From an uncultured Collinsella sp. (GTDB lineage Bacteria > Actinomycetota > Coriobacteriia > Coriobacteriales > Coriobacteriaceae): 25,179 nucleotides of DNA. The stretch lies in the NCBI GenBank assembly GCA_900755685.1, contig CAAEHI010000001.1, positions 1 to 25,179 of the forward strand. The letters are read 5' to 3'. The notes under the pieces were generated by a model that did no database searches, was not told where the DNA came from, and was given only the letters and a program-made list of their open reading frames with translations. The translations under genes and the position numbers were made by a program. Positions 1 through 6,609 of this stretch are shown here, piece by piece (the stretch's first letter is position 1; each line of letters begins with the position of its first letter).

Positions 1-26
1 ATTTGTGACAAGGTGACGTGAAACGA

Positions 27-55
27 AAGGGCGCTGACCTTCTGGTCGCGCCCTT
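27..55 (-). terminator. Rho-independent terminator downstream of lysS
   Basis: Read on the minus strand, an 8-bp GC-rich arm (AAGGGCGC/GCGCCCTT) and a further 4 bp (GACC/GGTC) enclose an AGAA loop with one bulged base. It is followed by TTTCGTTTC. This is the only one of three hairpins after lysS that has a T-rich tail, so it is the likely end of the greA-lysS transcript. Confidence 0.65.
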
Positions 56-82
56 GAAGTTGAACGTCAGATTGTCCAAATG

Positions 83-130
83 CGGCCCGCGCAGCGTCGG
101 GCCGTTACGCGGTTCGTAGAACCGCGTAAC
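83..130 (-). other. Two adjacent hairpins just after the lysS stop codon
   Basis: A perfect 12-bp inverted repeat (GTTACGCGGTTC at 104-115 with GAACCGCGTAAC at 119-130, 3-base loop) starts four bases after the lysS stop codon. It shares one base with a second stem, CGGCCCG (83-89) with CGGGCCG (98-104). Neither is followed by a T run. They may protect the mRNA 3' end or stall polymerase ahead of the terminator at 27-55; the role is inferred only. Confidence 0.5.
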
Positions 131-133
131 TAG

Positions 134-2098
134 TTAGTACATCTTTGCGCCGGCAGGGATGGAGGCATCGAGCTGGATCAGGTTGAGGCGCTCCTCGCCC
201 TCCTCCTCGTGGATGGCGCTGATGAGCATGCCGCAGCTGGGGATACCCATCATCTTGCGCGGAGGCAGGTTGGTGATGGCGAGCAGGGTCTTGCCGACCA
301 GGTCCTCGGGCTCGTAATAATCGTGAATACCGGAGAGAATGGTACGGTCGGTGCCGGTACCGTCATCGAGCGTAAAGTTCAGCAGCTTCTTGGACTTCTT
401 GACGGCCTCGCATGCCTTGACCTTCACGGCGCGGAAGTCGCTCTTGGAGAAGGTATCAAAGTCGACGAACTCCTCAAACAGTGGCTCGACGGCAATCTTG
501 GAATAATCAACCGTGGGCTTGAGCGGCTTGACGAAGGGGCTCGCGGTGTTGCCGGCCTCGGCAGCCTTGGCAGCAGCGGCACCGGACTGGAAACCCTTCT
601 CGGGCTTCATGTGCGGGAACAGCAGCACGTCGCGGATGGAAGCCTGGTTGGTGAGCAGCATGACCACGCGGTCGATACCGATGCCGATGCCGCCCGCGGG
701 AGGCATACCGTACTCGAGGGCGCGCACGTAATCCTCGTCGTACTCCATGGCCTCGTCGTCGCCGCCGGCCTTCTCGGCCATCTGGGCAGCGAAGCGCTCG
801 GCCTGGTCGACCGGATCGTTGAGCTCAGAGAACGCGTTCGCGTACTCGTGGCCGGCGATGACCAGCTCAAAGCGATGGGTCAGGCGCGGGTCATCCTCAA
901 AGCGCTTGGCAAGCGGGCTAACCTCGATGGGGTAATCGCACACGAAGGTGGGGTTGACGATGGTGTCCTCGCCCAGCTCATCGTAGATCTCGGCGATGAT
1001 CTTGCCGGCGGTCCACTCGGGCTTGATCTCCAGGCCCTTCTCACGTGCGGCGGCAGCAAGCTCCTCAACCGGCGTGTCGATGGTGACCTGCTTACCAATC
1101 ACGTCAGAGACGATATCGGTCATGGGGCGACTTGCCCACTCACCGGACAGGTCGATAGTCTGGCCCTGATACTCAATAACCTCGGGGTTGCCGATAGCCT
1201 TGTTAGCGGCCTTGATGACGCCCTGGGCGAGCGCCTTCATGCCCTCGAGATCGGAGAAGGCGCGGTAGGCCTCCATCGTGGTGAACTCGGGATTGTGGGT
1301 AAGGTCCATGCCCTCGTTGCGGAAGATACGACCGATCTCGAACACGCGCTCAAAACCACCGACGATGCAGCGCTTGAGGTGCAGCTCGGTGGCGATACGC
1401 AGGTAGCACTCCTGATCGAGCGCGTTGAAGTGCGTGATGAACGGCTTGGCAGTAGCTCCGCCCTGGATGGTCTGCAGGATGGGGGTCTCAACCTCCATGT
1501 AGCCATCGGACTCCATAAAGCGGCGGAACGTGGAGAGGATCTGCGAGCGCTTGCGGAAGGTCTCGCGAACGTCGTCGTTGGCGATCAGGTCGACATAGCG
1601 CTGACGATAGCGGGTCTCCTTGTCGGAGAGACCGTGGAACTTCTCGGGCAGCGGGCGAACGGCCTTGGACAGCAGCGTCGCACTCTTGGGGGCAACGGAA
1701 AGCTGGCCACGCTTGGTGCGCACGACTACACCGGTCACGCCCAGGATATCGCCCAGGTCGAGTGCCTTGAGCGTGTTCCAGGCGGCCTCGTCCATATCGT
1801 TGATGCGGCAGAACAGCTGGATCTCGCCGGTCGCGTCGCGCACGACGATGAACATAATCTTGCCCTGACCGCGCTTGGCCACCACACGGCCGCCGATCTT
1901 CACGACGTCCTCGGTGTCCTCGCCATCGGTGAGCTCGGCGTACTTAGTCTCGATGTCGACGACGTAGTCCTCAATCTCGGAGTGCTCGGGATACGGGTTC
2001 TGGCCCGCCTCGAACAGGGAGGCACGCTTTGCCAGCCGGGTGGCGCGCTCGTCGTTGAGCGTCGATGCCTGATCGGCGGCGTTCTGGTTTTCTGCCAT
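134..2098 (-). CDS. lysS: Lysyl-tRNA synthetase (class II) with C-terminal tRNA-binding domain
   Basis: Charges tRNA-Lys with lysine in the cytoplasm. The 654-residue protein has an N-terminal OB-fold anticodon-binding region (about 60-160), then the class II catalytic core. Motif 2 is seen as GRIFRNEG followed by HNPEFTTMEAY, and motif 3 as GIGIGIDRVVMLL. The usual bacterial enzyme ends near 500 residues; here about 130 more follow, and from about residue 545 they match the Trbp111/MetRS-C type tRNA-binding OB fold (for example SDFRAVKV, GKTLLAITNLPPRKMMGI, ending in AGAKMY). The ATG start has GAGGAG a few bases upstream. It follows greA by 78 bp with a hairpin in the gap, so it is probably co-transcribed but with adjustable read-through. 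Enzyme identity is certain; the effect of the added domain is inferred to be tighter tRNA binding. Confidence 0.96.
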   Translation of the reverse strand: MAENQNAADQASTLNDERATRLAKRASLFEAGQNPYPEHSEIEDYVVDIETKYAELTDGEDTEDVVKIGGRVVAKRGQGKIMFIVVRDATGEIQLFCRINDMDEAAWNTLKALDLGDILGVTGVVVRTKRGQLSVAPKSATLLSKAVRPLPEKFHGLSDKETRYRQRYVDLIANDDVRETFRKRSQILSTFRRFMESDGYMEVETPILQTIQGGATAKPFITHFNALDQECYLRIATELHLKRCIVGGFERVFEIGRIFRNEGMDLTHNPEFTTMEAYRAFSDLEGMKALAQGVIKAANKAIGNPEVIEYQGQTIDLSGEWASRPMTDIVSDVIGKQVTIDTPVEELAAAAREKGLEIKPEWTAGKIIAEIYDELGEDTIVNPTFVCDYPIEVSPLAKRFEDDPRLTHRFELVIAGHEYANAFSELNDPVDQAERFAAQMAEKAGGDDEAMEYDEDYVRALEYGMPPAGGIGIGIDRVVMLLTNQASIRDVLLFPHMKPEKGFQSGAAAAKAAEAGNTASPFVKPLKPTVDYSKIAVEPLFEEFVDFDTFSKSDFRAVKVKACEAVKKSKKLLNFTLDDGTGTDRTILSGIHDYYEPEDLVGKTLLAITNLPPRKMMGIPSCGMLISAIHEEEGEERLNLIQLDASIPAGAKMY

Positions 2099-2119
2099 AG
2101 TTAGCTCCTCAAACTAAAA

Positions 2120-2148
2120 CGCTCCCCAGGATTCGGTCCCAGGGAGCG
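2120..2148 (-). terminator. Attenuator-like hairpin between greA and lysS
   Basis: On the minus strand CGCTCCCTGGGA pairs with TCCTGGGGAGCG (12 bp including two G-T pairs, loop CCGAA) and is followed by TTTTAG. The T run is short, so I read it as a partial terminator that could lower lysS expression relative to greA, or as an RNA-processing site. It lies 22 bases upstream of the lysS start codon and just upstream of its ribosome-binding site. Confidence 0.5.
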
Positions 2149-2176
2149 AAAACATACCTTTACGCGGGACCGTGGT

Positions 2177-2647
2177 CTAGCGTGCGATCTTGGCGATGGT
2201 GTAGATGCGGGTCTTGCCGGAAGGCGTAACGACCTCGACGGAGTCGCCCTCGCCATGACCAATGATGGCGTGGCCGACCGGAGACTCGTTGGAGATCTTG
2301 TGCTCGAGCGAGTTGGTCTCGGTGGTACCGACAAGCGTGACCTCCATGACCTCACCGTTGGGATCAATCAACGAAACGGTGGAACCGATGGAGACGGTCA
2401 GATCACCCGTGGTGGCAGCAACCTGGGCGTTGGCGAGAATAGCCTGAATCTCGGCGATGCGAGCAGCATTCTGGGCCTGCTTGTCCTTGGCGGCATCGTA
2501 CTCGGAGTTCTCCGAAAGGTCGCCGAACGCGCGGGCTTCCTTGATGTCCTCGACGATCTCCTTGGCGTAATCGCCCTCACGCCAAGCGAGCTCCTCGACG
2601 AGCTTCTGGCGGCCCTCAGCGGTCAGTACGATCTGGCTTGCGTCCAT
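2177..2647 (-). CDS. greA: Transcription elongation factor GreA
   Basis: GreA enters the secondary channel of backtracked RNA polymerase and stimulates cleavage of the nascent RNA. The 156-residue length is normal for the family. The N-terminal coiled coil carries the acidic tip and family signature GDLSENSEYDAAKDKQ (about residues 42-57), and the C-terminal FKBP-like domain includes PVGHAIIGHGEGD. The ATG start has GGGGAG eight bases upstream. A strong terminator lies about 50 bases upstream, so greA begins its own transcription unit and is followed by lysS in the same direction. Nothing unusual is seen in the protein. Confidence 0.96.
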   Translation of the reverse strand: MDASQIVLTAEGRQKLVEELAWREGDYAKEIVEDIKEARAFGDLSENSEYDAAKDKQAQNAARIAEIQAILANAQVAATTGDLTVSIGSTVSLIDPNGEVMEVTLVGTTETNSLEHKISNESPVGHAIIGHGEGDSVEVVTPSGKTRIYTIAKIAR

Positions 2648-2696
2648 ACGGATATCTCCCCAACTATGATGTAACGATCAACTGTCAACAAAAACG

Positions 2697-2729
2697 AAAA
2701 AGACCGGCTAGCCTGCGGGCAAGCCGGTC
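2697..2729 (-). terminator. Rho-independent terminator after tatA
   Basis: On the minus strand GACCGGCT and AGCCGGTC form an 8-bp stem around a 12-base loop that can pair further, followed by TTTTTCGTTTTTG. It ends the single-gene tatA transcript and separates it from greA. Confidence 0.85.
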
Positions 2730-2754
2730 AGGTGCTCACCCCAAAGGGATGGGA

Positions 2755-3030
2755 CTACTCTGCGTCCGCGTCGCTGTCCTCTGCCTTCTTTTGCTTGGCA
2801 GCAGCGAGCTTGGCCTCGAGCTCTGCGATCTCCTTGTCCTCCTTGGACTCCTCGACCACAACGTCCTCGGCCTGCTTGGTTTCGCCCTTATCGTCGCCCT
2901 CCATACCCTCGCGGATATTCTTGACGGTAGAGCCGAGGGACTTACCGAGCTTCGGCAGGTTCTTAGGCCCAAAGATAATCAGGACAACAACGAGAATAAT
3001 GATGAGCTCAGGAGCCCTCAGTCCAAACAT
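2755..3030 (-). CDS. tatA: Sec-independent translocase subunit TatA/TatB type
   Basis: A 91-residue protein of the TatA/E family, which polymerises in the membrane to pass folded, twin-arginine proteins. One N-terminal membrane helix (LIIILVVVLIIF, residues about 9-20) leads into the hinge and amphipathic helix FGPKNLPKLGKSLGS, which is diagnostic. The rest is a charged, low-complexity tail rich in Glu, Lys and Ala with coiled-coil character. The reading frame stays open upstream for 61 codons through the tRNA region, but the ATG at 3030 has a perfect GGAGG seven bases before it and places the helix at the N-terminus. It has its own promoter and terminator; no tatC is in the window. TatA and TatB cannot be told apart firmly from sequence alone. 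Confidence 0.9.
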   Translation of the reverse strand: MFGLRAPELIIILVVVLIIFGPKNLPKLGKSLGSTVKNIREGMEGDDKGETKQAEDVVVEESKEDKEIAELEAKLAAAKQKKAEDSDADAE

Positions 3031-3066
3031 GTAGACCTCCACAATACAGCGAGACAAGCTCGAATG

Positions 3067-3095
3067 AGTATACCGCGGGTATCGCGGTATCACAA
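3067..3095 (-). promoter_or_regulatory. Promoter for tatA
   Basis: On the minus strand TTGTGA (3090-3095) and TATACT (3067-3072) are separated by exactly 17 bases. The pair lies between the tRNA-Pro terminator and tatA, where a start site is needed. Predicted leader is about 30 bases. Confidence 0.65.
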
Positions 3096-3103
3096 CAATA
3101 GCT

Positions 3104-3131
3104 AAAAAAAGGGACCGCAAGAAGCGGTCCC
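3104..3131 (-). terminator. Strong terminator after tRNA-Pro
   Basis: On the minus strand GGGACCGC-TTCTT-GCGGTCCC is a perfect 8-bp stem followed by seven T residues. It ends the tRNA-Pro transcript 12 bases after its CCA end. Confidence 0.92.
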
Positions 3132-3142
3132 TCCTCATGCTC

Positions 3143-3219
3143 TGGTCGGGTTGACTGGATTTGAACCAGCGACCCCTGCGTCCCGAACGCAGTGCTCTAC
3201 CAAACTGAGCCACAACCCG
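3143..3219 (-). tRNA. tRNA-Pro (anticodon CGG)
   Basis: The minus strand folds into a full cloverleaf: acceptor CGGGTTG/CAACCCG, D arm GCTC/GAGC, anticodon stem CTGCG/CGCAG around the loop TTCGGGA, T arm with TTCAAAT, discriminator A, and encoded CCA. Anticodon CGG reads proline codon CCG. It has its own terminator and a -10 box placed so that transcription starts at or just before the mature 5' end. Confidence 0.96.
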
Positions 3220-3227
3220 TTAGCTCG

Positions 3228-3233
3228 ACTATA
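3228..3233 (-). promoter_or_regulatory. -10 box for tRNA-Pro
   Basis: TATAGT on the minus strand ends eight bases before the tRNA 5' end, the expected distance for a tRNA promoter. I see no convincing -35 element at 16-18 bases, so only the -10 is called. Confidence 0.5.
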
Positions 3234-3268
3234 GTAACAAAGATTTCCGTCGTGTGCCAGAGAAATTT

Positions 3269-4165
3269 TTACTTCTTTGGCGCTTCAATGCGAACCGTGT
3301 CGGAAACGAGCTCCGTTGCATAAGCCCACCAGCCGTTTTGTTGAGCGGCTGCCGCAAGATTGACTGCCGTGGCGGCGCTATCGCAGAGAGCAAACGAGCA
3401 GGCACCCGAACCGCACACGTTTACGGCAACGGTACCGTTCTGCGAACGAAGCCAGTCGAGCACCGTTTGAATCCGCGGCTCCATCTGCGCGGAAATGACA
3501 CCCAGGTTGTTGTGGACGAGCGCGTAGGCCACCTCTGCATCTCCCGAGTGAAGGGCAGATGCGATCGCTCCGGGCTTGTCCGCAGGCGCAGGGGTCTCGT
3601 CAAAACGTCGATAGGCTTCAATTGTTGAAACGCTTGCCTCGCGCGGCTTGACCAGCACGACGGGTGTCGCGGGTAGTGCGGGGTACTCGGTTGCCAGCAC
3701 GTCTCCCCCACCCACGTAAAATGCAGGGCTGGCATGCAAAAAGAAGGGAACGTCGGCACCAATGCCGCGCGCGATGTTGTCCAGCGCGGAATCGGCACGG
3801 TCGATGCCCCAACTCTCTGCCAAGGCGACAATGACCGCCGCGGCATCCGTCGAAGGACCGCCCAGGCCGGCACACAACGGGATGCGCTTCTCGATCGTGA
3901 TGCAGACATTGGCTTCGCGACCATAATGCTCGGCCATAGCAGCGGCCGCACGATACGCCGTATTCTTTTGCATGGGAAAATCGGATGCCGGAATCGTCTG
4001 GACGGTCAGTGCCTGTGCCGGCGTAACCGTAACGGTATCGACAAGACCGACGGCTGCCATCAGGGAATCGACCTTATGGTAGCCGCGGTCGTCGCGCTCG
4101 GTATGAACCCCCAGATAGAGGTTGATCTTTGCCGGCGCGGAAAGGGTCAGGGACCAATCGGTCAC
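3269..4165 (-). CDS. ispE: 4-diphosphocytidyl-2-C-methyl-D-erythritol kinase
   Basis: IspE phosphorylates the 2-hydroxyl of CDP-methylerythritol with ATP in the non-mevalonate (MEP) route to isoprenoids. It is a 298-residue GHMP kinase. Motif 1 is PAKINLYLGV (11-20). The glycine-rich phosphate loop is PLCAGLGGPSTDAAA (96-110) and contains the catalytic aspartate; this loop is more often GGGSSDAA, so GGPSTDAA is a mild variant. The C-terminal motif 3 appears as NVCGSGACSFAL. It starts with GTG two bases after the veg stop; its GAGGAG ribosome-binding site lies inside the last codons of veg, so the two genes are likely translated together. Veg-IspE adjacency is a known Gram-positive arrangement. 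Confidence 0.95.
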   Translation of the reverse strand: MTDWSLTLSAPAKINLYLGVHTERDDRGYHKVDSLMAAVGLVDTVTVTPAQALTVQTIPASDFPMQKNTAYRAAAAMAEHYGREANVCITIEKRIPLCAGLGGPSTDAAAVIVALAESWGIDRADSALDNIARGIGADVPFFLHASPAFYVGGGDVLATEYPALPATPVVLVKPREASVSTIEAYRRFDETPAPADKPGAIASALHSGDAEVAYALVHNNLGVISAQMEPRIQTVLDWLRSQNGTVAVNVCGSGACSFALCDSAATAVNLAAAAQQNGWWAYATELVSDTVRIEAPKK

Positions 4166-4167
4166 CG

Positions 4168-4464
4168 CTAGTGCTCCTCGAGCTGATTGCCGAGCGGGGT
4201 AAAAATGTGCTCGCCGCTCTCGGGGTCGAACAGCTCGACCTGGCCGGTGAGAACATCAATATACTGGTAGGACTGACGCGACTTGCGGCCACGGCGCTCG
4301 TCGACCTCGACGATAAAGACTGCCGGATGGACGCTCTTGATGGTGCCCATGCGCTCGACGACGCGGGTGCGGCCCATGTTGGCCTTCACCTTAACGCGAT
4401 CGCCCACCATATCGGTCAGCTTCTCGTGGATGTCGTCGACGTGATTGACTTCCATCTCTTCCAT
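4168..4464 (-). CDS. veg: Veg family protein
   Basis: A 98-residue member of the Veg family (DUF1021), small, strongly expressed Gram-positive proteins; Bacillus subtilis Veg has been linked to stimulation of biofilm genes and to spore outgrowth, but the biochemical role is not settled. Family features seen here are VGDRVKVKANMGR followed by a predicted beta-rich fold with HPAVFIVEVDERRG and QSYQYIDVLTGQVEL. A TTG start eight codons upstream is possible, but the ATG at 4464 has GGAGG at eight bases and is preferred. It has its own promoter, heads the veg-ispE unit, and ends two bases before ispE. Confidence 0.88.
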   Translation of the reverse strand: MEEMEVNHVDDIHEKLTDMVGDRVKVKANMGRTRVVERMGTIKSVHPAVFIVEVDERRGRKSRQSYQYIDVLTGQVELFDPESGEHIFTPLGNQLEEH

Positions 4465-4491
4465 GAACAGGGCCTCCAGAAGGTGCAATTC

Positions 4492-4511
4492 AAAAAGGGG
4501 ATAATACCCCT
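4492..4511 (-). other. Small hairpin with T run in the veg leader
   Basis: On the minus strand AGGGG-TATTAT-CCCCT is followed by TTTTG, about 15-30 bases downstream of the predicted transcription start and before the ribosome-binding site. The stem is only 5 bp, so it may be a weak attenuator or have no function. Confidence 0.3.
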
Positions 4512-4531
4512 AAGATAGACAAAACTCTAAT

Positions 4532-4561
4532 ACTATAGCACCCTGTTGTGGCCATACGCAA
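4532..4561 (-). promoter_or_regulatory. Promoter for veg-ispE
   Basis: On the minus strand TTGCGT (4556-4561) and TATAGT (4532-4537) are 18 bases apart, and TGC directly before the -10 makes an extended -10. Predicted start is near 4525, giving a leader of about 60 bases. Confidence 0.65.
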
Positions 4562-4594
4562 GTAGCTAAATAAGCCCCGTCCCAAATTGACTAC

Positions 4595-5041
4595 TTACAG
4601 GCTATCGGTGTCCAGGACTATGGTGAATGGACCGTCGTTGACGAGGTCGACCTTCATGTCGGCGCCGAAGATGCCATGCGCTACGTGCTCGACGTCCTCG
4701 CGCACAAGCGTCAGGAAGTACTCGTAGAGCTCGTTGGCGACATCGGGGGCGCCGGCATCCGTAAACGATGGGCGGCGGCCGTGACGGCAATCGGCGAACA
4801 GCGTGAACTGCGACACCACGAGAACCTCGCCGTCGACATCGGCAAGGGCCAGGTTGGTCTTGCCGTTCTCGTCCTCGTTAATGCGCAAGCCCCGGAGCTT
4901 GCCCCACAGCTTATCGGCCTCGGCGCGCGTGTCGCCGTGGCCCACGCCCAGCAGCACCAGATAGCCGCGCCCAATTTTGCCCACGCACTCGCCGTCGACC
5001 GTCACGCCGGCGTTGAGCACGCGCTGCACCACCGCACGCAC
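4595..5041 (-). CDS. dtd: D-aminoacyl-tRNA deacylase
   Basis: DTD hydrolyses D-aminoacyl-tRNA (and glycine mischarged on tRNA-Ala) and so removes wrongly charged tRNAs. The 148-residue length is standard. Both signature motifs are present: SQFTL (about 78-82) and NDGPFTI near residue 135, the latter a variant of the cross-subunit NxGPVT motif that enforces chirality. It starts with GTG three bases after the rdgB stop codon, and its GAGGAG site lies in the last codons of rdgB, so translation is coupled. With rdgB it makes a two-gene quality-control unit. Confidence 0.95.
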   Translation of the reverse strand: MRAVVQRVLNAGVTVDGECVGKIGRGYLVLLGVGHGDTRAEADKLWGKLRGLRINEDENGKTNLALADVDGEVLVVSQFTLFADCRHGRRPSFTDAGAPDVANELYEYFLTLVREDVEHVAHGIFGADMKVDLVNDGPFTIVLDTDSL

Positions 5042-5044
5042 GGC

Positions 5045-5686
5045 CTACTCCTCGCCCGTCAGTTTGGCGGATAGGTGCTCGAGCGCATGGAATCGATGGC
5101 TGATGGCGTTCTTCTCGTCCGCCGTCAGCTCGGCCATGGTCTTGCCCGGCGTGTCGACCGGCAGGAACAGCGGGTCGTAGCCAAAGCCGTGATCGCCGCG
5201 GCCCTCGTGCGCGATAACGCCCTCGCAGGCGCCCTCACCATAGGTGACCAAACCGTCCGTGTCGATGAGCGCGACGACGCTCATAAAGCGCGCAGTGCGG
5301 TCCTCGTCGGCCACGCCCTCCAGATTCACGAGCAGCTTGGCATTGTTGGCGGCATCGTCGCCGTGAACGCCCGCGTAGCGCGCGCTATACACACCGGGCT
5401 CACCGTCCAGCGCGTCGACGACCAGGCCCGAATCGTCGGCAATGGCCATGAGGCCCGTCTCTTCGACGGCAGCCTGCGCCTTGATGATGGCGTTCTCCAA
5501 AAACGTCGTGCCGTTTTCCTCGGGGTCCTCAAAATCGCCCAGCTGGCCGAGCGCCACAAAGCGAACCTCGGGCATAACCTTGCCCAAAATGGCCTCGATC
5601 TCGGTGAGCTTGTGGGCGTTGCCCGTTGCCACGACGATGGTCGCCGCCGGGTCGAGGGTGTCGATGTCGATCTTCTCAAGCGCCAT
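5045..5686 (-). CDS. rdgB: RdgB/HAM1 family XTP/dITP diphosphatase
   Basis: Hydrolyses ITP, dITP and XTP to monophosphates and cleans the nucleotide pool. Family motifs are the N-terminal substrate motif VVATGNAHKLTEIEAIL (about 18-34), the catalytic motif ADDSGLVVDALDGEPGVYSARYAG region (about 82-105, with the acidic metal ligands), and GFGYDPLF near residue 165 followed by the S-H-R motif (ISHR). The frame is open for 12 more codons upstream, but the ATG at 5686 has AAGGAG seven bases before it. The 213 residues are near the family norm of about 200. It lies 142 bases downstream of rph, beyond a terminator, and precedes dtd by three bases. Confidence 0.94.
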   Translation of the reverse strand: MALEKIDIDTLDPAATIVVATGNAHKLTEIEAILGKVMPEVRFVALGQLGDFEDPEENGTTFLENAIIKAQAAVEETGLMAIADDSGLVVDALDGEPGVYSARYAGVHGDDAANNAKLLVNLEGVADEDRTARFMSVVALIDTDGLVTYGEGACEGVIAHEGRGDHGFGYDPLFLPVDTPGKTMAELTADEKNAISHRFHALEHLSAKLTGEE

Positions 5687-5793
5687 GAATGGTCTCCTTG
5701 TTCTTATAACAACGCCACACAAAAGGTAATTAGGCTCTCAAGCCCCTCCCCTCGCGCGGCAGCAGCCTTACAGTTCAGCGTTTCCGCAGATAA

Positions 5794-5830
5794 AACCTGC
5801 CAAAATAAACCTGTCCCTTTTTGGCAGGTT
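5794..5830 (-). terminator. Inverted repeat/terminator overlapping the rph stop codon
   Basis: A perfect 12-bp inverted repeat (AACCTGCCAAAA at 5794-5805 with TTTTGGCAGGTT at 5819-5830) includes the last two bases of the rph stop codon. On the minus strand it is followed by TTATC, so the T tail is short. The loop contains another CAGGTT, which could pair instead with the first arm (AACCTG) in a shorter hairpin. Confidence 0.6.
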
Positions 5831-6554
5831 AGGCGAGGGCTTGGTGCTGGAGCTCGATGAGCTCGGCAATGCCCTTGTCGCCCAAATCGAGCAGGGCATT
5901 GAGGCGCTTGCGGTCGAAGGGCGCCTGCTCGCCAGTGCCCTGGAGCTCGATCATCTCGCCGGTATCGGTGGCGACAAGGTTCATGTCGACCTCGGCGTGA
6001 CTGTCCTCGGAATAATCCAGGTCGAGCAGGGTGTTGCCGTCGACAACGCCCATGGAAATCGCGGCGACCTGGCCCGTGAGCGGGATGCGCTCGAGCTTAC
6101 CCGCCTCGACCCACATGGCAAGGGCGTCGTGCAGTGCCACCCAGGCGCCGGTAATGCTCGCCGTTCGCGTGCCGCCGTCTGCCTGAATCACGTCGCAGTC
6201 GACGGTGACGGTGTACTCGCCGAGCGCCTTCATGTTGACGACGGTACGCAGGCTGCGGCCGATGAGGCGCTCGATCTCCATGGAGCGACCCTTGCGGTTG
6301 GCATGCTCGCGCTTGCAGCGCTTGCCGGTCGATGCCGGCAGCATGGCGTACTCCGCCGTTACCCAACCGGCCTTGGCGCCCTTGCGCCAGCCCGGCACGC
6401 CCTCCTCAATTGTGGCGGCGCACAGCACGCGCGTATCGCCAAACTCGGCCAGGCACGAACCATGGGCGTGCTTCATGACGCCGCGGGTAAGCTTGATGGG
6501 GCGCAGCTCATCGGCGGCGCGGCCGTTGGCGCGATTGGCCTGCATATACTCCAT
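5829..6554 (-). CDS. rph: Ribonuclease PH
   Basis: A phosphate-dependent 3'-5' exoribonuclease that trims tRNA 3' ends. The 241-residue length is standard. Recognisable parts are the N-terminal NGRAADELRP, the phosphate-site region GKRCKREHANRKGRS with conserved arginines, and CDVIQADGGTRTASITGA with the catalytic aspartate region. The ATG at 6554 has AAAGGA seven bases upstream; an in-frame ATG three codons later is possible but less well placed. It is last in the murE-HAD-murI-rph run, 55 bases after murI, and its stop codon is inside a terminator-like inverted repeat. Confidence 0.95.
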   Translation of the reverse strand: MEYMQANRANGRAADELRPIKLTRGVMKHAHGSCLAEFGDTRVLCAATIEEGVPGWRKGAKAGWVTAEYAMLPASTGKRCKREHANRKGRSMEIERLIGRSLRTVVNMKALGEYTVTVDCDVIQADGGTRTASITGAWVALHDALAMWVEAGKLERIPLTGQVAAISMGVVDGNTLLDLDYSEDSHAEVDMNLVATDTGEMIELQGTGEQAPFDRKRLNALLDLGDKGIAELIELQHQALA

Positions 6555-6609
6555 GGAAAAATCCTTTCGGCAAAAGGTGAACGTGAGCTTTTGGTCGGTG
6601 ACCTTTTAT

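Noticed and set aside
209..2104. Long plus-strand open frame opposite lysS
   Set aside because: Antisense shadow of a high-GC gene; no domain-like content, and lysS on the other strand is unmistakable.
2683..2688. TTGACA as the -35 box of greA
   Set aside because: A -10 at 17 bases would overlap the greA ribosome-binding site and leave almost no leader; no good -10 is present.
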